DNA of 64,000 nucleotides from Luoshenia tenuis. GTDB lineage: Bacteria; Bacillota; Clostridia; Christensenellales; GCA-900066905. Location of the stretch: assembly GCF_014384745.1 (NCBI RefSeq), contig NZ_JACRSO010000001.1:434001-498000 (forward strand), read 5' to 3'. This document shows positions 1 through 8,468 of this stretch, piece by piece (positions within the stretch are counted from its first letter, which is position 1; each line of letters opens with the position of its first letter). The notes below the pieces were generated by a model. It saw nothing but the letters and a program-made list of their open reading frames with translations. It had not been told where the DNA came from and ran no database searches. The position numbers and the translations under genes are program-made.

Positions 1-210
1 AATCATCTTATTTACGTATGCCTGAGCCGCAGAGGATTTATACTGGTCGTTAATTTTAGGGCGTTCGGCCTCAAGGTTATTAATGGTCTGCTGCGTTTGG
101 GCCTGCTGCTGTGCTTCCTGCGCTGCTTGCGCATCTCTATAAGATTGCAGCTGGTCGTTATACATCTTTTCTAATGCTGCGGTTTGAATACTATAAGGGT
201 TCGTTGCCAA
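1..210 (-). CDS. Phage structural or lysis-region protein, partial (C-terminus outside window)
   Basis: This minus-strand reading frame enters the window from its TTG start at 210-208 and runs off the left edge, giving 70 visible residues beginning MATNPYSIQTAALEKMYN. The TTG directly follows the stop codon of the holin gene and has GGAGGTGG six bases upstream, which decides the start. The visible part is rich in Gln, Ala and Asn and looks helical or coiled-coil, as in phage internal or tail-associated proteins. I do not recognise the family. Its position last in the late operon, after the lysis genes, is unusual and may mean that more tail or injection proteins follow. Confidence 0.7.
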   Translation of the reverse strand, partial: MATNPYSIQTAALEKMYNDQLQSYRDAQAAQEAQQQAQTQQTINNLEAERPKINDQYKSSAAQAYVNKMI

Positions 211-504
211 CTATTCCACCTCCGAATCCTCGTCGCTGTCGCTCTTTGCAATCTGCTTAATGGTCTGGTTCAGCCCAACGGCAGACCAGCCCGCAACGCC
301 GCCCATCATCAGGTAATAGGGCCAACTCTGCCCGCTTAATGCAAATGGGCCATAGCAAAGTCCCATCAGCATGCCGCAGATCAATAGCGTTAGCGGTATG
401 CACCAATCCGGCACTTTAGGGATCGCTTTCATAGCGGCCCCAAGGCCGTACAGAAAAGCGGCCAAAACCACAAATTCTGGGATTAAAATGCTTGCAAAAT
501 CCAT
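211..504 (-). CDS. Putative holin (r1t/A118-like)
   Basis: A 97-residue membrane protein with about three hydrophobic segments (roughly residues 5-25, 35-55 and 62-80) and a short, highly charged C-terminal tail (SDSDEDSEVE). Size, topology, charged tail and position two genes after the endolysin match small phage holins such as the r1t/A118 group, which open the inner membrane so the amidase can reach the wall. The ATG has AGGAGG in good position. The family assignment comes from layout and composition rather than a diagnostic motif. Confidence 0.7.
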   Translation of the reverse strand: MDFASILIPEFVVLAAFLYGLGAAMKAIPKVPDWCIPLTLLICGMLMGLCYGPFALSGQSWPYYLMMGGVAGWSAVGLNQTIKQIAKSDSDEDSEVE

Positions 505-516
505 TGCTATTCCTCC

Positions 517-825
517 TTATTCTTTCTCTGTCGGCAAGCTATGGAGCTTCCCGACCAATTCAGTTATCGTTCCATTTCCGCCCAGCTCGTGGTACTCTTT
601 ATAAAGGCTTTCGATATTCTCTCTGGCATAGATAGGGCAAAAGCCCTTATCGCTGTAACGGTTGTATTCCTGTACAATCTCGTTACGCAATAGGGCTTTT
701 ACGCCATTGTTTACGGCCTGCTGCTTTTTTACCTTACCGCTGATCCGGCGAAACCATACTGTAAGGCCAGAGATTGCAAGACTGAAAACAAATTCCAGCC
801 AGTATTTTGCGATGAATTCTAGCAT
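517..825 (-). CDS. Small phage membrane protein of the lysis cassette
   Basis: 102 residues from the ATG at 825-823, with one N-terminal membrane segment (about residues 8-26) and a basic, soluble remainder (KVKKQQAVNNGVKALLRNE). The start overlaps the last codons of the endolysin gene by seven bases, suggesting translational coupling. A GTG further upstream would extend the frame to 843 but has no ribosome binding site. Such single-span proteins between endolysin and holin are common in phages of Clostridia and may act as a second holin, antiholin or spanin-like accessory. The exact role is unknown. Confidence 0.7.
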   Translation of the reverse strand: MLEFIAKYWLEFVFSLAISGLTVWFRRISGKVKKQQAVNNGVKALLRNEIVQEYNRYSDKGFCPIYARENIESLYKEYHELGGNGTITELVGKLHSLPTEKE

Positions 826-1934
826 CCCTTCAGTAACCCCCACGTTTCCGCGCCGGGAATCCCATCTACCATGCTACAATGCGCCTTTTGGAATAGGATC
901 ACGCCCGCCTGCGTCTTAGCGCCAAAGATGCCGTCAATATCCACCGCCACCCTATGGTAGTTAAGTCGATACTGCATGTACCTTACAAACTCGCCACGGT
1001 CGCCCTTGTGCAGCGTCGGCCACGTCGGGCCTTTGCCGCCGTTTTGCAGCGCCGCCCAGGTCTTGGGGCCACAGATGCCATCCACCACTAAACCGTTGAC
1101 CTCTTGGAATAGCCGCACGGAATAGTATGTCTCATCCCCGTAGTCGCCGTCCGCGCCATAACGGGGTAGCACATAACCCAGCGATAAAAGTAGCTCTTGC
1201 AGCTTTTTGACCCATGCGCCGCTACTCCCCTTGCGGATCGTGGGCGGCAGCTCCGGTTCGGGTTTCGGCTCCGGCTCCGGTGCTGGGGCCGTGGCGCTAC
1301 CGTCCGGTGCGACGTATCCCACACCAAAGTAATTGCAGATACCCCTGCATTGGGCCTCGGCTACCTCCTGCACAAAGGCCGGGTCAAGCATACGCGTAGC
1401 GCTCTCCCACACATCCATAAAACCGGTCTCAAATAATACTGCGGGCATGGTGGTGTGCCGTAGCACATACAATTTACCCTGTCCATAGGATACATCCGTC
1501 ACATACCCATTACTGGGCCATGGCACCACCTTAGCTTGCTCTGCACAGACCGCCGCCGCAAGGCGTTTTGTCGCCTCGCTGGCATACTGGCTATAAAATG
1601 CCACAAAGTAGCCGCCGTCCCACCACACGCCCTTGGCCGCGTTGTAATGCTCTGAGATATAGATGTCAGCCCCCGCGTTATTCGCCGTCGCTACCCGCGT
1701 CGATAGAGCAACATCATACGTATCAGGACTAACATTGACCGTATCGATGCCGCACCGGTTAAGCGCCGACATAAGCGCCTCCGCTACCGCCTTATTCCAC
1801 TCCTTCTCGTGGATTTCGTCCCCAGCCCTGCGTACCGTCTGTCCGTTAATCACTAAGTCCTGCGTCAGCTTGGGCGTGCGCTTGCCCGCCGTCTCCATGC
1901 CGTGTCCACTGTCTACCGCTACCAGATATGCCAT
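819..1934 (-). CDS. Endolysin: N-acetylmuramoyl-L-alanine amidase with two peptidoglycan-binding domains
   Basis: 371 residues. Residues 1 to about 205 are an Amidase_3 domain: an N-terminal AVDSGHGMET motif with the first zinc His, an ISEHYNAA motif with the metal His, and LFETGFMD with the catalytic Glu. A Pro/Glu-rich linker (EPEPKPEPELPP, about residues 217-232) leads to two PG_binding_1 repeats, each with the G-D-x-G-x-x-V and D-G-x-x-G-x-x-T pattern, near residues 235-295 and 305-368. It would cut the amide bond between muramic acid and the stem peptide at lysis. No signal peptide is seen, so release depends on the holin. GGAGG precedes the ATG. Confidence 0.95.
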   Translation of the reverse strand: MAYLVAVDSGHGMETAGKRTPKLTQDLVINGQTVRRAGDEIHEKEWNKAVAEALMSALNRCGIDTVNVSPDTYDVALSTRVATANNAGADIYISEHYNAAKGVWWDGGYFVAFYSQYASEATKRLAAAVCAEQAKVVPWPSNGYVTDVSYGQGKLYVLRHTTMPAVLFETGFMDVWESATRMLDPAFVQEVAEAQCRGICNYFGVGYVAPDGSATAPAPEPEPKPEPELPPTIRKGSSGAWVKKLQELLLSLGYVLPRYGADGDYGDETYYSVRLFQEVNGLVVDGICGPKTWAALQNGGKGPTWPTLHKGDRGEFVRYMQYRLNYHRVAVDIDGIFGAKTQAGVILFQKAHCSMVDGIPGAETWGLLKGC

Positions 1935-1935
1935 A

Positions 1936-2337
1936 TCACTCTACCTCCGTCCAGCCGGATACACCCGGCTCCCATACATTTGCGTCTACATCACTGATCC
2001 AGTGCTTGCCGTTGTGACTGACCTTTGCCCACTTGGCGTATGCGTCATGGGCCCCTGCGGGCTGTCTCCACTGCGGCCACTCGATCGCCGGATCGTCAAT
2101 ACGCACCCACAGCGACGGGGCCGCATCCGGTGCCCAACTATCCTGTGACGTGTGATCTGTCAGGCATTTGTACAGCAGGTCTTCGTACCGCACCCGGTCA
2201 CCGACATTGTAGGCCATGCCGCTACCGCCCCACTTCTCAAACAGACTGGGCATCTGCGCCGCCTGCTCGTCGGGCACATCCCGCGTATACAAAGTAATAG
2301 CCCGGCGCGTCTGCCGGGCTCTCTCCAGAGCATCCAT
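1936..2337 (-). CDS. Carbohydrate-binding (CBM5/12-like) phage tail accessory protein
   Basis: 133 residues from the ATG at 2337, placed behind GGGAGG; an in-frame GTG at 2349 lies inside that ribosome binding site and is unlikely to be the start. The second half carries two Trp-rich segments, YNVGDRVRYEDLLYKCL followed by SWAPDAAPSLW, and HNGKHWISDVDANVWEPG, the pattern of chitin-binding type 5/12 modules often found on phage tail proteins. It probably binds cell-surface glycan. It sits between the tail fibre genes and the endolysin and was probably acquired as an adhesion module. Confidence 0.7.
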   Translation of the reverse strand: MDALERARQTRRAITLYTRDVPDEQAAQMPSLFEKWGGSGMAYNVGDRVRYEDLLYKCLTDHTSQDSWAPDAAPSLWVRIDDPAIEWPQWRQPAGAHDAYAKWAKVSHNGKHWISDVDANVWEPGVSGWTEVE

Positions 2338-2338
2338 A

Positions 2339-2662
2339 TTAATCTGCACCTCCCGTTAGGATGTTGACCTGTTGCAGCAGCGAAGCCACTTGCTGGCGCA
2401 AAACCTCTACTTCGCTTGGCTGTTGCTCTGGCTTGGGCGGCTTTTCCTCTTCCGTCAGCTCCCGCATGCCGCCGGTCTCCTCGTCCCAGATATAATTGTG
2501 CCGGCCCCACTGGTCATATAGCTGGTATTGGCTTTGCACATGGACATACTCGTCCCCTTCGCCCTCTTTGAGCAGGTGGTCCGTTTCTTCTGGCGCCTCG
2601 AAAACCTCCGAGAAGATGTGCTCCACCAGTCCTGCGTCGTTGCATCTTGCATATACCTTCAT
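2339..2662 (-). CDS. Phage tail-associated protein with C-terminal coiled coil
   Basis: 107 residues from the ATG at 2662 behind GGAGGGG (the frame stays open upstream but without a ribosome binding site). The N-terminal part starts MKVYARCNDAGLVEHIFSEV. A middle segment HNYIWDEETGGMRELTEEEK and a proline-rich stretch lead to a heptad helix VEVLRQQVASLLQQVNIL. Proteins of this shape sit directly after tail fibre genes in many phages of Bacillota and may act as fibre tips or assembly chaperones. No enzyme motif is visible. Confidence 0.65.
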   Translation of the reverse strand: MKVYARCNDAGLVEHIFSEVFEAPEETDHLLKEGEGDEYVHVQSQYQLYDQWGRHNYIWDEETGGMRELTEEEKPPKPEQQPSEVEVLRQQVASLLQQVNILTGGAD

Positions 2663-2673
2663 CGTTTCCCCTC

Positions 2674-3753
2674 CTATGAATATCGCCGTGCGTCTGCCTC
2701 GTAGTGGCAATAGTAGCTATTACCGGCCACGCCACTTGAGTCAGCAAGCAAAAAGCTGTCTAGCTTCTCGTTGTTCGCTCCGATGCCATTTACGCGCTTA
2801 AATCCTGTCCTGTCGTCGTAACCCTTAACCCAAACATGGTTTGCCGTTCCCCAACCCTCATCGCCAAATTTATACCCTTCCGGGTTGCCTGGCCCGTAAA
2901 TATTGCCTGGCTCATATAAGGTTACGGTTGGATCGCCGCGCATTGGCACGTTAAACCAATGGTCCAGCAGTAGGTATTGATTATCTGTAATCCTCGGCAA
3001 TGTCGTCACTGTATCTTTTGGTCTCCGATAGTACCGCTGGCATCGCAATAGCTCTAGTGTGCTATCCTCCGGCACATACGGTGTGGCCGCGCCGCCAACC
3101 TCCAGCTTGACCCAGTGGATTGTATAAGCGGCGTTAGGTGTATCTGTCCCACGGAAATCAAACGCCACACATAGATCATTGATATTATCTGGTACAACGC
3201 CAGATAAGCTATATGCTTGCCTTGCACCATTGCCTGTTATTACTTTTAGCGCAAAACTAGGCGCACAGGCTGACGTGCTGACATTGCCAAAATTACTCAG
3301 GCTGTTTTTTAGGGCAAATTCCATCCTACCTGCGGCTGATATGGTTGCCTCAAAAGACACGGTGACCGTTTTCCCCGCCAACTTTTTGCTATATTCTGTC
3401 TCTGGGAAGGTCTGATGCACATACGCATGCCCAGCGTATCCATTTAACGCAACGTGCAGTCCATCCTCCACCCTTGTGATCGTTGCGGCCTCTGACCCAT
3501 CACCATAACTCCAAAACATCCACTGATCCGCACAGTAACCAGCCAAGCTATTACCCTTAAATGTATAGCTCTCCAGCTCCTGCCACACATCAAACCCGCC
3601 GTTGACAAGCAGGTTGGGGTTACTCGCTCCGTTTGCCTTTGCTGCAACCGATTCCAGCGTTTCTCCGTTGCTCGTAACAACAATATCCGCTGTGGTTTTG
3701 GGGTAAAAAATAGTACCGCTATAGTCCTGTATTTCAATTTTTCTATATGCCAT
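2674..3753 (-). CDS. Putative tail fibre / receptor-binding protein
   Basis: 359 residues. The N-terminus (MAYRKIEIQDYSG) is a short attachment-type segment followed by a helical stretch, then a beta-rich domain starting NLLVNGGFDVWQELESY that resembles carbohydrate-binding jelly rolls (about residues 47-225). The segment ELLRCQRYYRRP (near residue 235) is a signature seen in many phage tail fibres. The rest is Gly/Asn/Tyr-rich. This layout suits a host-surface adhesin. It follows the 160-residue protein by four bases and probably sits on it. Confidence 0.75.
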   Translation of the reverse strand: MAYRKIEIQDYSGTIFYPKTTADIVVTSNGETLESVAAKANGASNPNLLVNGGFDVWQELESYTFKGNSLAGYCADQWMFWSYGDGSEAATITRVEDGLHVALNGYAGHAYVHQTFPETEYSKKLAGKTVTVSFEATISAAGRMEFALKNSLSNFGNVSTSACAPSFALKVITGNGARQAYSLSGVVPDNINDLCVAFDFRGTDTPNAAYTIHWVKLEVGGAATPYVPEDSTLELLRCQRYYRRPKDTVTTLPRITDNQYLLLDHWFNVPMRGDPTVTLYEPGNIYGPGNPEGYKFGDEGWGTANHVWVKGYDDRTGFKRVNGIGANNEKLDSFLLADSSGVAGNSYYCHYEADARRYS

Positions 3754-3757
3754 ATTC

Positions 3758-4240
3758 TTACGCTCCCGCTTCTAGTGTTGCAAAGTACAGGGTATTAGGG
3801 ATACGCTCCGACACCGGTATATCTTGACCCTGAGACATAAGGACATACGGCACCTTCGATGTTCCTGATTCATCCGCCGAAATCGGAAAAAAGTTAGTCC
3901 CATCGTAAGTGTACTCCATTTGGTTATATCCATTGATCCTAATTTTCTTTATTAGCTCTGAAGCAACTTTCTGGTCAAGGATAACCTTTACGGCTTCCAA
4001 TTTGCCCTGTACCGTATCCCCGGATAACCCTTCTATGGGAGCACTACCAACATTGGCCGCACCGCTGCCCCCCGCCGTGCTTTGCAAATCATCCACCATG
4101 GCGTTATAGGCGGGGATAATCACGCTTCTAGGGATTTCCTCAACCTTGTTTTGCATCTCTAATGCGCTTAACCCCGGTACATCAGGTTGCCCAACAACGC
4201 CTTTCCCCGTTAAATCCGCATCCGTAATTTTTTCGATCAA
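3758..4240 (-). CDS. Tail fibre connector-like protein
   Basis: 160 residues, starting at a TTG (4240) behind AGAGGTGATAAAGT. The middle part contains GLSGDTVQGKLEAVKVIL, a helical element common in N-terminal fibre or baseplate-connector proteins, and the C-terminal part (NTLYFATLEAGA) is short and hydrophobic. It lies between the large tail protein and the fibre gene, so it may link them. No enzymatic motif is seen. Family assignment is uncertain. Confidence 0.6.
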   Translation of the reverse strand: MIEKITDADLTGKGVVGQPDVPGLSALEMQNKVEEIPRSVIIPAYNAMVDDLQSTAGGSGAANVGSAPIEGLSGDTVQGKLEAVKVILDQKVASELIKKIRINGYNQMEYTYDGTNFFPISADESGTSKVPYVLMSQGQDIPVSERIPNTLYFATLEAGA

Positions 4241-4246
4241 ACTTTA

Positions 4247-6118
4247 TCACCTCTTATATTTTCCGGATTCCCGGTATTCAATGGCATACTCATAAATACC
4301 GAACGGTTCATTTAGTTCAGCGTTATATAGCTTAAACCGTACTTTATCCACCTTCTTAACTTTGATCTTCATGCCAATTGTTTTCGGTGTCATATCGCCA
4401 GACCACGAAAACTTAGACCATGTGAGTTGTGGCCATGAGAAATAACGCGCTTTTGTAATACTCTCGCGCAGCAATTTCCACGCGCCCTTTATCTGCCCGA
4501 ACAATTTTAAAGAAGTTTGGCTGTGTGCCGCTAACCGTGTTGCAAAATAACGCACGGTTTTATTCATATAAAACTGCTCGCCGGAGAAATCCGGCGTTTC
4601 CCACCACGCTTCAATGGGTTGCCCGTTATCGTTGTAGGATGTGATGCTTTCCGGATCGGTAGCGAATTTATTGATTTTCCCGTCCGTAGTTCCAAAGCAC
4701 AAGGCTCCATCTTCGCTTTCCCACAACACCCGTGCATTAAGGCCCGGCCAATAATAACATTCGTATTGATAAGTGGAATATGGCCTGCCCTTTTCATAGG
4801 TCTTTACCTGACCATCAAGGATATAGATGCCGCTGTTCATAGCCAAAAAATACATATCCTTATACACGAATCCGTAGGCATCCGCTTTATTTGGTTCATC
4901 TTCTAATGCTTTATCAATATAGAAGCTTCTGTTTTGTGAAAAACGTTCTCCGGTCGTATCCTGCGGCGTTAGGGCGAATACGCCAAGCTCAGTCAAGAAT
5001 ACCGGCTCAGTCCCTAAGAATGCAAAGCTATGTGGTGCGATTGCGCCGTTTCCTTGAAGCATCCCGGTTACCGGGAATGCAGCCTGTTCCGTTTCGCCAT
5101 CTTGTACCATGTCACCCTTGCGCAGGATCACATTGCGCCCGTTCTCCGCGCGGTCTTTATGCGCAGCCAGCATGTCATTAACAATGGAATATCCAACGAT
5201 ACGGCTATCATCCTGTCCCAGCACGGAATACCATAAGTCACCAAAGAAGGTGGGATCGTTATACTGACTGTACCAATCGTAATTCTTAAAATCAGGATTG
5301 CCGGAAACAAAGATACGATCTGGCGAACCGTTTACCCCGTACAATGTGCAGATATTGCATTTGTTTACCTTGTCAGCAGATCCTTCACGCGTCTTGCTGG
5401 CGGTGATCTTCACGTTGTCCTGCCCAGCCACCGGCGGTTCCGGCGGCGCACTTGTAAAATGAACGATTCCTTTTGCGCGGTCTACAGTGAAATCCGTATT
5501 TTCCGTTTTCCCTGTCCATTCCCCGTCACTGTTCATCATCTCGACCTGAACCGCTGTACTGTCCAGCGAATCAAAAGAAAGCTGATAGTCCGTTGCCGTT
5601 CCATTGCCCCGGAACATTTCGCACCATTTAGGGCTTAATAGATTGATCGGCTCATAGTCCGTGCCGCCGCCTGTCGGCTCCCGGCTGATAACCACCGTAG
5701 GTACATAGGCAATGTCCAAAAGCTTTTTGGCCGCATTGCTTTCATCAAATTCGCCATAAACCAACGCGTTCAACCCATCGAATATATACATCTTCCCGTT
5801 GATCTGTACGCCGGATGAACGTTCGTTTTGCATACCGCTATAGACCTGTTCGCCGTCTGCAAATAACTTATCGCCTACATGCAGCAGTTCGATCCCGTTC
5901 AGATAATATCTTCCGTTGATTTTATCCGTATAGGTGGCTACCGTAGTGAAACCCATGCGCTTTCGCACCTTGCCAGGCACATCTCGAATCATGTTAGGCG
6001 CGTTCGGGCTTCTCCCAGCCGCTACGTTTGCCGGTGCGTTAGTAAGGTCGATACCCTTAAAAGAAGAAACATTCATAACCGACCTTTGCGTTTTTTGCAC
6101 CGGTATTTCAACAGCCAA
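4247..6118 (-). CDS. Large tail / DNA-stabilisation-type structural protein
   Basis: 623 residues from a TTG start at 6118 behind GGAGGTGGGCTAA. The sequence is beta-rich, with repeated short blade-like units (NGKMYIFDGLNALVYGEF, DKLFADGEQVYSG, ILDGQVKTYEKG), suggesting a propeller or extended beta structure. It opens with FKGIDLTNAPANVAAGRSPN, a feature of phage proteins that plug or extend the portal, like P22 gp10. Position directly after the small connector gene supports a role in the short tail. The P22 gp10 analogy is by position and shape, not by a clear motif. Confidence 0.65.
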   Translation of the reverse strand: MAVEIPVQKTQRSVMNVSSFKGIDLTNAPANVAAGRSPNAPNMIRDVPGKVRKRMGFTTVATYTDKINGRYYLNGIELLHVGDKLFADGEQVYSGMQNERSSGVQINGKMYIFDGLNALVYGEFDESNAAKKLLDIAYVPTVVISREPTGGGTDYEPINLLSPKWCEMFRGNGTATDYQLSFDSLDSTAVQVEMMNSDGEWTGKTENTDFTVDRAKGIVHFTSAPPEPPVAGQDNVKITASKTREGSADKVNKCNICTLYGVNGSPDRIFVSGNPDFKNYDWYSQYNDPTFFGDLWYSVLGQDDSRIVGYSIVNDMLAAHKDRAENGRNVILRKGDMVQDGETEQAAFPVTGMLQGNGAIAPHSFAFLGTEPVFLTELGVFALTPQDTTGERFSQNRSFYIDKALEDEPNKADAYGFVYKDMYFLAMNSGIYILDGQVKTYEKGRPYSTYQYECYYWPGLNARVLWESEDGALCFGTTDGKINKFATDPESITSYNDNGQPIEAWWETPDFSGEQFYMNKTVRYFATRLAAHSQTSLKLFGQIKGAWKLLRESITKARYFSWPQLTWSKFSWSGDMTPKTIGMKIKVKKVDKVRFKLYNAELNEPFGIYEYAIEYRESGKYKR

Positions 6119-6131
6119 TTAGCCCACCTCC

Positions 6132-6509
6132 TTAATACACATCTTCAATGGCCCTTTTGGGCACGCACTGCAATTCGCGGATAGCCTCATAATATTTGTT
6201 GTTGCAAAACGATGCCTTATTATCTTCCTCATCGTCAAGCAGCAAAATAGCTGCCAATCCAAAAGGAAGCACAGTCCGCTCTATCTCATCTTCATAACCT
6301 ATCTGTTCTGCGTCTAAGCTGGTTAAAACTGGGATATTCTCCATGCGCTCTTTGCCCCGCGTTTCGCGCATTAGGTTATTCACCACAAACAAGTTTGGAA
6401 GCATGATGTTTAATTTCCCGAGGACTACATCTTCCTCATAGTCGGCTTCACTGGTCAATGGTTCGCCCATCTGTGCCAACGCAGCCCTGTAAATATCTCG
6501 TCCGTTCAT
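6132..6509 (-). CDS. Putative head-tail connector (gp4-like head completion)
   Basis: 125 residues from the ATG at 6509 (MNGRDIYRAALAQMGEP) behind AGGAGG; the frame is open further upstream but those codons belong to the terminator region. Mainly alpha-helical and acidic, with a RAALAQMGE helix and a C-terminal segment NKYYEAIRELQCVP. Small helical adaptor proteins at this place, after the capsid gene and before the large tail protein, close the portal channel. The identification rests on gene order and size. Confidence 0.6.
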   Translation of the reverse strand: MNGRDIYRAALAQMGEPLTSEADYEEDVVLGKLNIMLPNLFVVNNLMRETRGKERMENIPVLTSLDAEQIGYEDEIERTVLPFGLAAILLLDDEEDNKASFCNNKYYEAIRELQCVPKRAIEDVY

Positions 6510-6533
6510 TAGCCGCCTCCTATACAAAATAAA

Positions 6534-6570
6534 GGGCGGGAAGATAGATCGCTCAAATATCCTCCCGCCC
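6534..6570 (-). terminator. Rho-independent terminator after the major capsid gene
   Basis: An inverted repeat with arms GGGCGGGA and TCCCGCCC (6534-6541 and 6563-6570) and a loop of about 21 bases. On the minus strand it is followed by TTTATTTTG. It lies between the capsid stop codon and the ribosome binding site of the next gene, so it would reduce transcription of the tail genes relative to capsid. Confidence 0.75.
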
Positions 6571-6601
6571 TTCATCATGTGTTCATGCTATTCAGTTGTG
6601 C

Positions 6602-7666
6602 TTACGCGGTCAAAGTGGCTTCCTCCACTACAGAGGGATAGCAACCGGCTTTGTATTCATAAGCCTTAACTACAACACCTTCACCGGTCACATCGGCCTG
6701 CGTACCAACCTTTGCAGTATTGCTATACCGCGGATCAGTGCCATCCGTGGTGTACTTAACCGTAGCGCCAGTGGTGCCGACGGTAATTGCGCCAGTAGCC
6801 TCCGCGATGGAGGGGCCAGAGCAAACCGTACCCTTGCCGGAACCGGTATTAACTTCAACGTAAATACCAACGGCCTTAGGCCCGAACACGAAACAATCGT
6901 AATACTGCCGCCCTTCAAGCAGGTTGCCCGAGATTCCCGGAGGATCCTGATGCACGCGGGTATCGTTCAACTTCACGGGTGCGGTGGCGCTGTTCTTGTA
7001 TACAATCATGAAGTTTACATTTGCAGGCCAACGACCAGAAGGAACCTTAACCACCTTCATGTTGTCGTATTCGCCTACCTGTCCCTTAGCAAGCGCCTTT
7101 TCACCCAGCTTATCAATACCCAGGAATTCATCCGAATGTTTGAGCAGCTTGTACGTTGCATTGGATACAAACAGCGTGCGCCCTTCCTGCGGTACCTCGC
7201 CATCATCAAGCACCTGCGTACCTTCGGAAATACGATCACAAACGGTATTTTTCGCTAGCGCGGTGGAATTGCCAACGACAGTACCGGCCAGCTGGGCAAG
7301 CTGCTCAAAAACATACTTGTCCATAGTCGGAACGGCACGTTCCGCCAGCTGCAATTTGAGCATCTTCCCGGCTGCCTTCAGTCCGTTCTGGTCAGCGTTG
7401 TTGCCCTTGTCGATGGTCAGGGCAAAGCTTTTATCTTGGGTCAGGGTCATTTCCTGAACGATGTCCTGCATCTCTACCGGGCTACCGTAGCGGTTAGCCC
7501 CGGTGCGGGTATAATCGTTCATGGGTACAGTCTGCGGGGTCATCACCTTAACGGTCTTAACGCCAGACCAATCATATTCATTGGACAGCAGACCCGAAAT
7601 CAAAGACTGCGTGGTGAACATGGTAGAAATTTGTTTCGCGTACTTATCGTGCAGAGTAATTGCCAT
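6602..7666 (-). CDS. Major capsid protein with a C-terminal chitobiase-like (Ig-like) domain
   Basis: 354 residues. The first about 275 residues look like an HK97-fold coat protein of the N4 gp56 / P22-like group: a helical N-terminus (ITLHDKYAKQISTMFTTQS), a long MTLTQDKSFALTIDKGN beta-hairpin region and a CDRISEGTQVLDDGEVP segment. The last about 75 residues contain VKYTTDGTDPRYS and VVVKAYEYKAGCYPS, a pattern of chitobiase/beta-hexosaminidase C-terminal Ig-like modules. That part probably projects from the capsid as a decoration. AGGAGG precedes the ATG. It follows the scaffold gene by 13 bases. Confidence 0.88.
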   Translation of the reverse strand: MAITLHDKYAKQISTMFTTQSLISGLLSNEYDWSGVKTVKVMTPQTVPMNDYTRTGANRYGSPVEMQDIVQEMTLTQDKSFALTIDKGNNADQNGLKAAGKMLKLQLAERAVPTMDKYVFEQLAQLAGTVVGNSTALAKNTVCDRISEGTQVLDDGEVPQEGRTLFVSNATYKLLKHSDEFLGIDKLGEKALAKGQVGEYDNMKVVKVPSGRWPANVNFMIVYKNSATAPVKLNDTRVHQDPPGISGNLLEGRQYYDCFVFGPKAVGIYVEVNTGSGKGTVCSGPSIAEATGAITVGTTGATVKYTTDGTDPRYSNTAKVGTQADVTGEGVVVKAYEYKAGCYPSVVEEATLTA

Positions 7667-7679
7667 TTAAATCCTCCTA

Positions 7680-8456
7680 TTACGACAAGAACCCGGCTAA
7701 AAAGTCATCTGCATCATCGGAAGCATTTGATTGAACGCTTCCAACTGCTCTGGCTTTATTTGCCTGGTTCTGTTTCATGGTTTCGATCTGTTTTTTTAGT
7801 TGCTGGTTCTCGTATCTTTGATAGGCAGAAACGAGAGGTTCGCCGGTATTGAAATAAACATCAAACACCTCTTTCGGAATTTTTTTCACATCCGGATAAG
7901 CACTCATAAAAGCGCGGACTTCCTTGTTCCGCTGTTCTTCGGCTGTCCATTCTGATTCCTTCCGTTTAAGCGTTTCGTTTTCTGCCCGCATCCGTTGCAT
8001 TTCTCGAGCCGCTTCTTCTGGCATGCCGGCCTTAATATTCTTTTGAACCTGCTGCTCCTGCTGCTGTTTGTTATAAGCTTCAATGTACTGTGCTACAGTC
8101 ATACCGCTACGTTCCGCAACAGAAGATAGTAGGCTATAAGCGGGAGTAGCCTTATCCAGTTCCTCCCGAATATGGTCGTAATTCATGCCCTTTTGCGCAT
8201 AGGCCACAAGCTCGCTCGCAGGGACTTCCATCTCCTGCCCGTTAAACTTCACCTTGTACTTCTGCTCATCTTCAGCGGCAGGATTTTCTTCTTCCGCTTC
8301 CCCTGCATCGGGCCCTTCCTCCGGGGATGTTTCGGCATCGTCCGCCGTAGGTTCCGTTACGGATTCATCACCGCCTTCTTCGCTTTCCTCGCTAAAGAAA
8401 TCGAAATCATCATCGACTTCTTCTGCGCCTGCGTTCATCATCATTTCTTCATCCAT
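7680..8456 (-). CDS. Capsid scaffolding protein
   Basis: 258 residues, extremely acidic at the N-terminus (about residues 1-65 are mostly D, E, S and G, with DDDFDFFSEESEE), then a conserved patch KYKVKFNGQEMEVPASELV, then long coiled-coil helices rich in Q, E, K and R (about residues 125-245). Composition and place immediately before the coat gene are typical of phage scaffolds, which guide procapsid assembly and then leave. The ATG has AAAGGA in reach. Just upstream lies the unusual triple-hairpin leader (8469-8570), so this gene is the likely target of any control acting there. Confidence 0.85.
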   Translation of the reverse strand: MDEEMMMNAGAEEVDDDFDFFSEESEEGGDESVTEPTADDAETSPEEGPDAGEAEEENPAAEDEQKYKVKFNGQEMEVPASELVAYAQKGMNYDHIREELDKATPAYSLLSSVAERSGMTVAQYIEAYNKQQQEQQVQKNIKAGMPEEAAREMQRMRAENETLKRKESEWTAEEQRNKEVRAFMSAYPDVKKIPKEVFDVYFNTGEPLVSAYQRYENQQLKKQIETMKQNQANKARAVGSVQSNASDDADDFLAGFLS

Positions 8457-8468
8457 GGCTGTTCCTTT

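Noticed and set aside
6534..6570. Extra N-terminal codons for the connector gene reaching 6578
   Set aside because: These codons fall in the terminator hairpin; the ATG at 6509 has a strong ribosome binding site.
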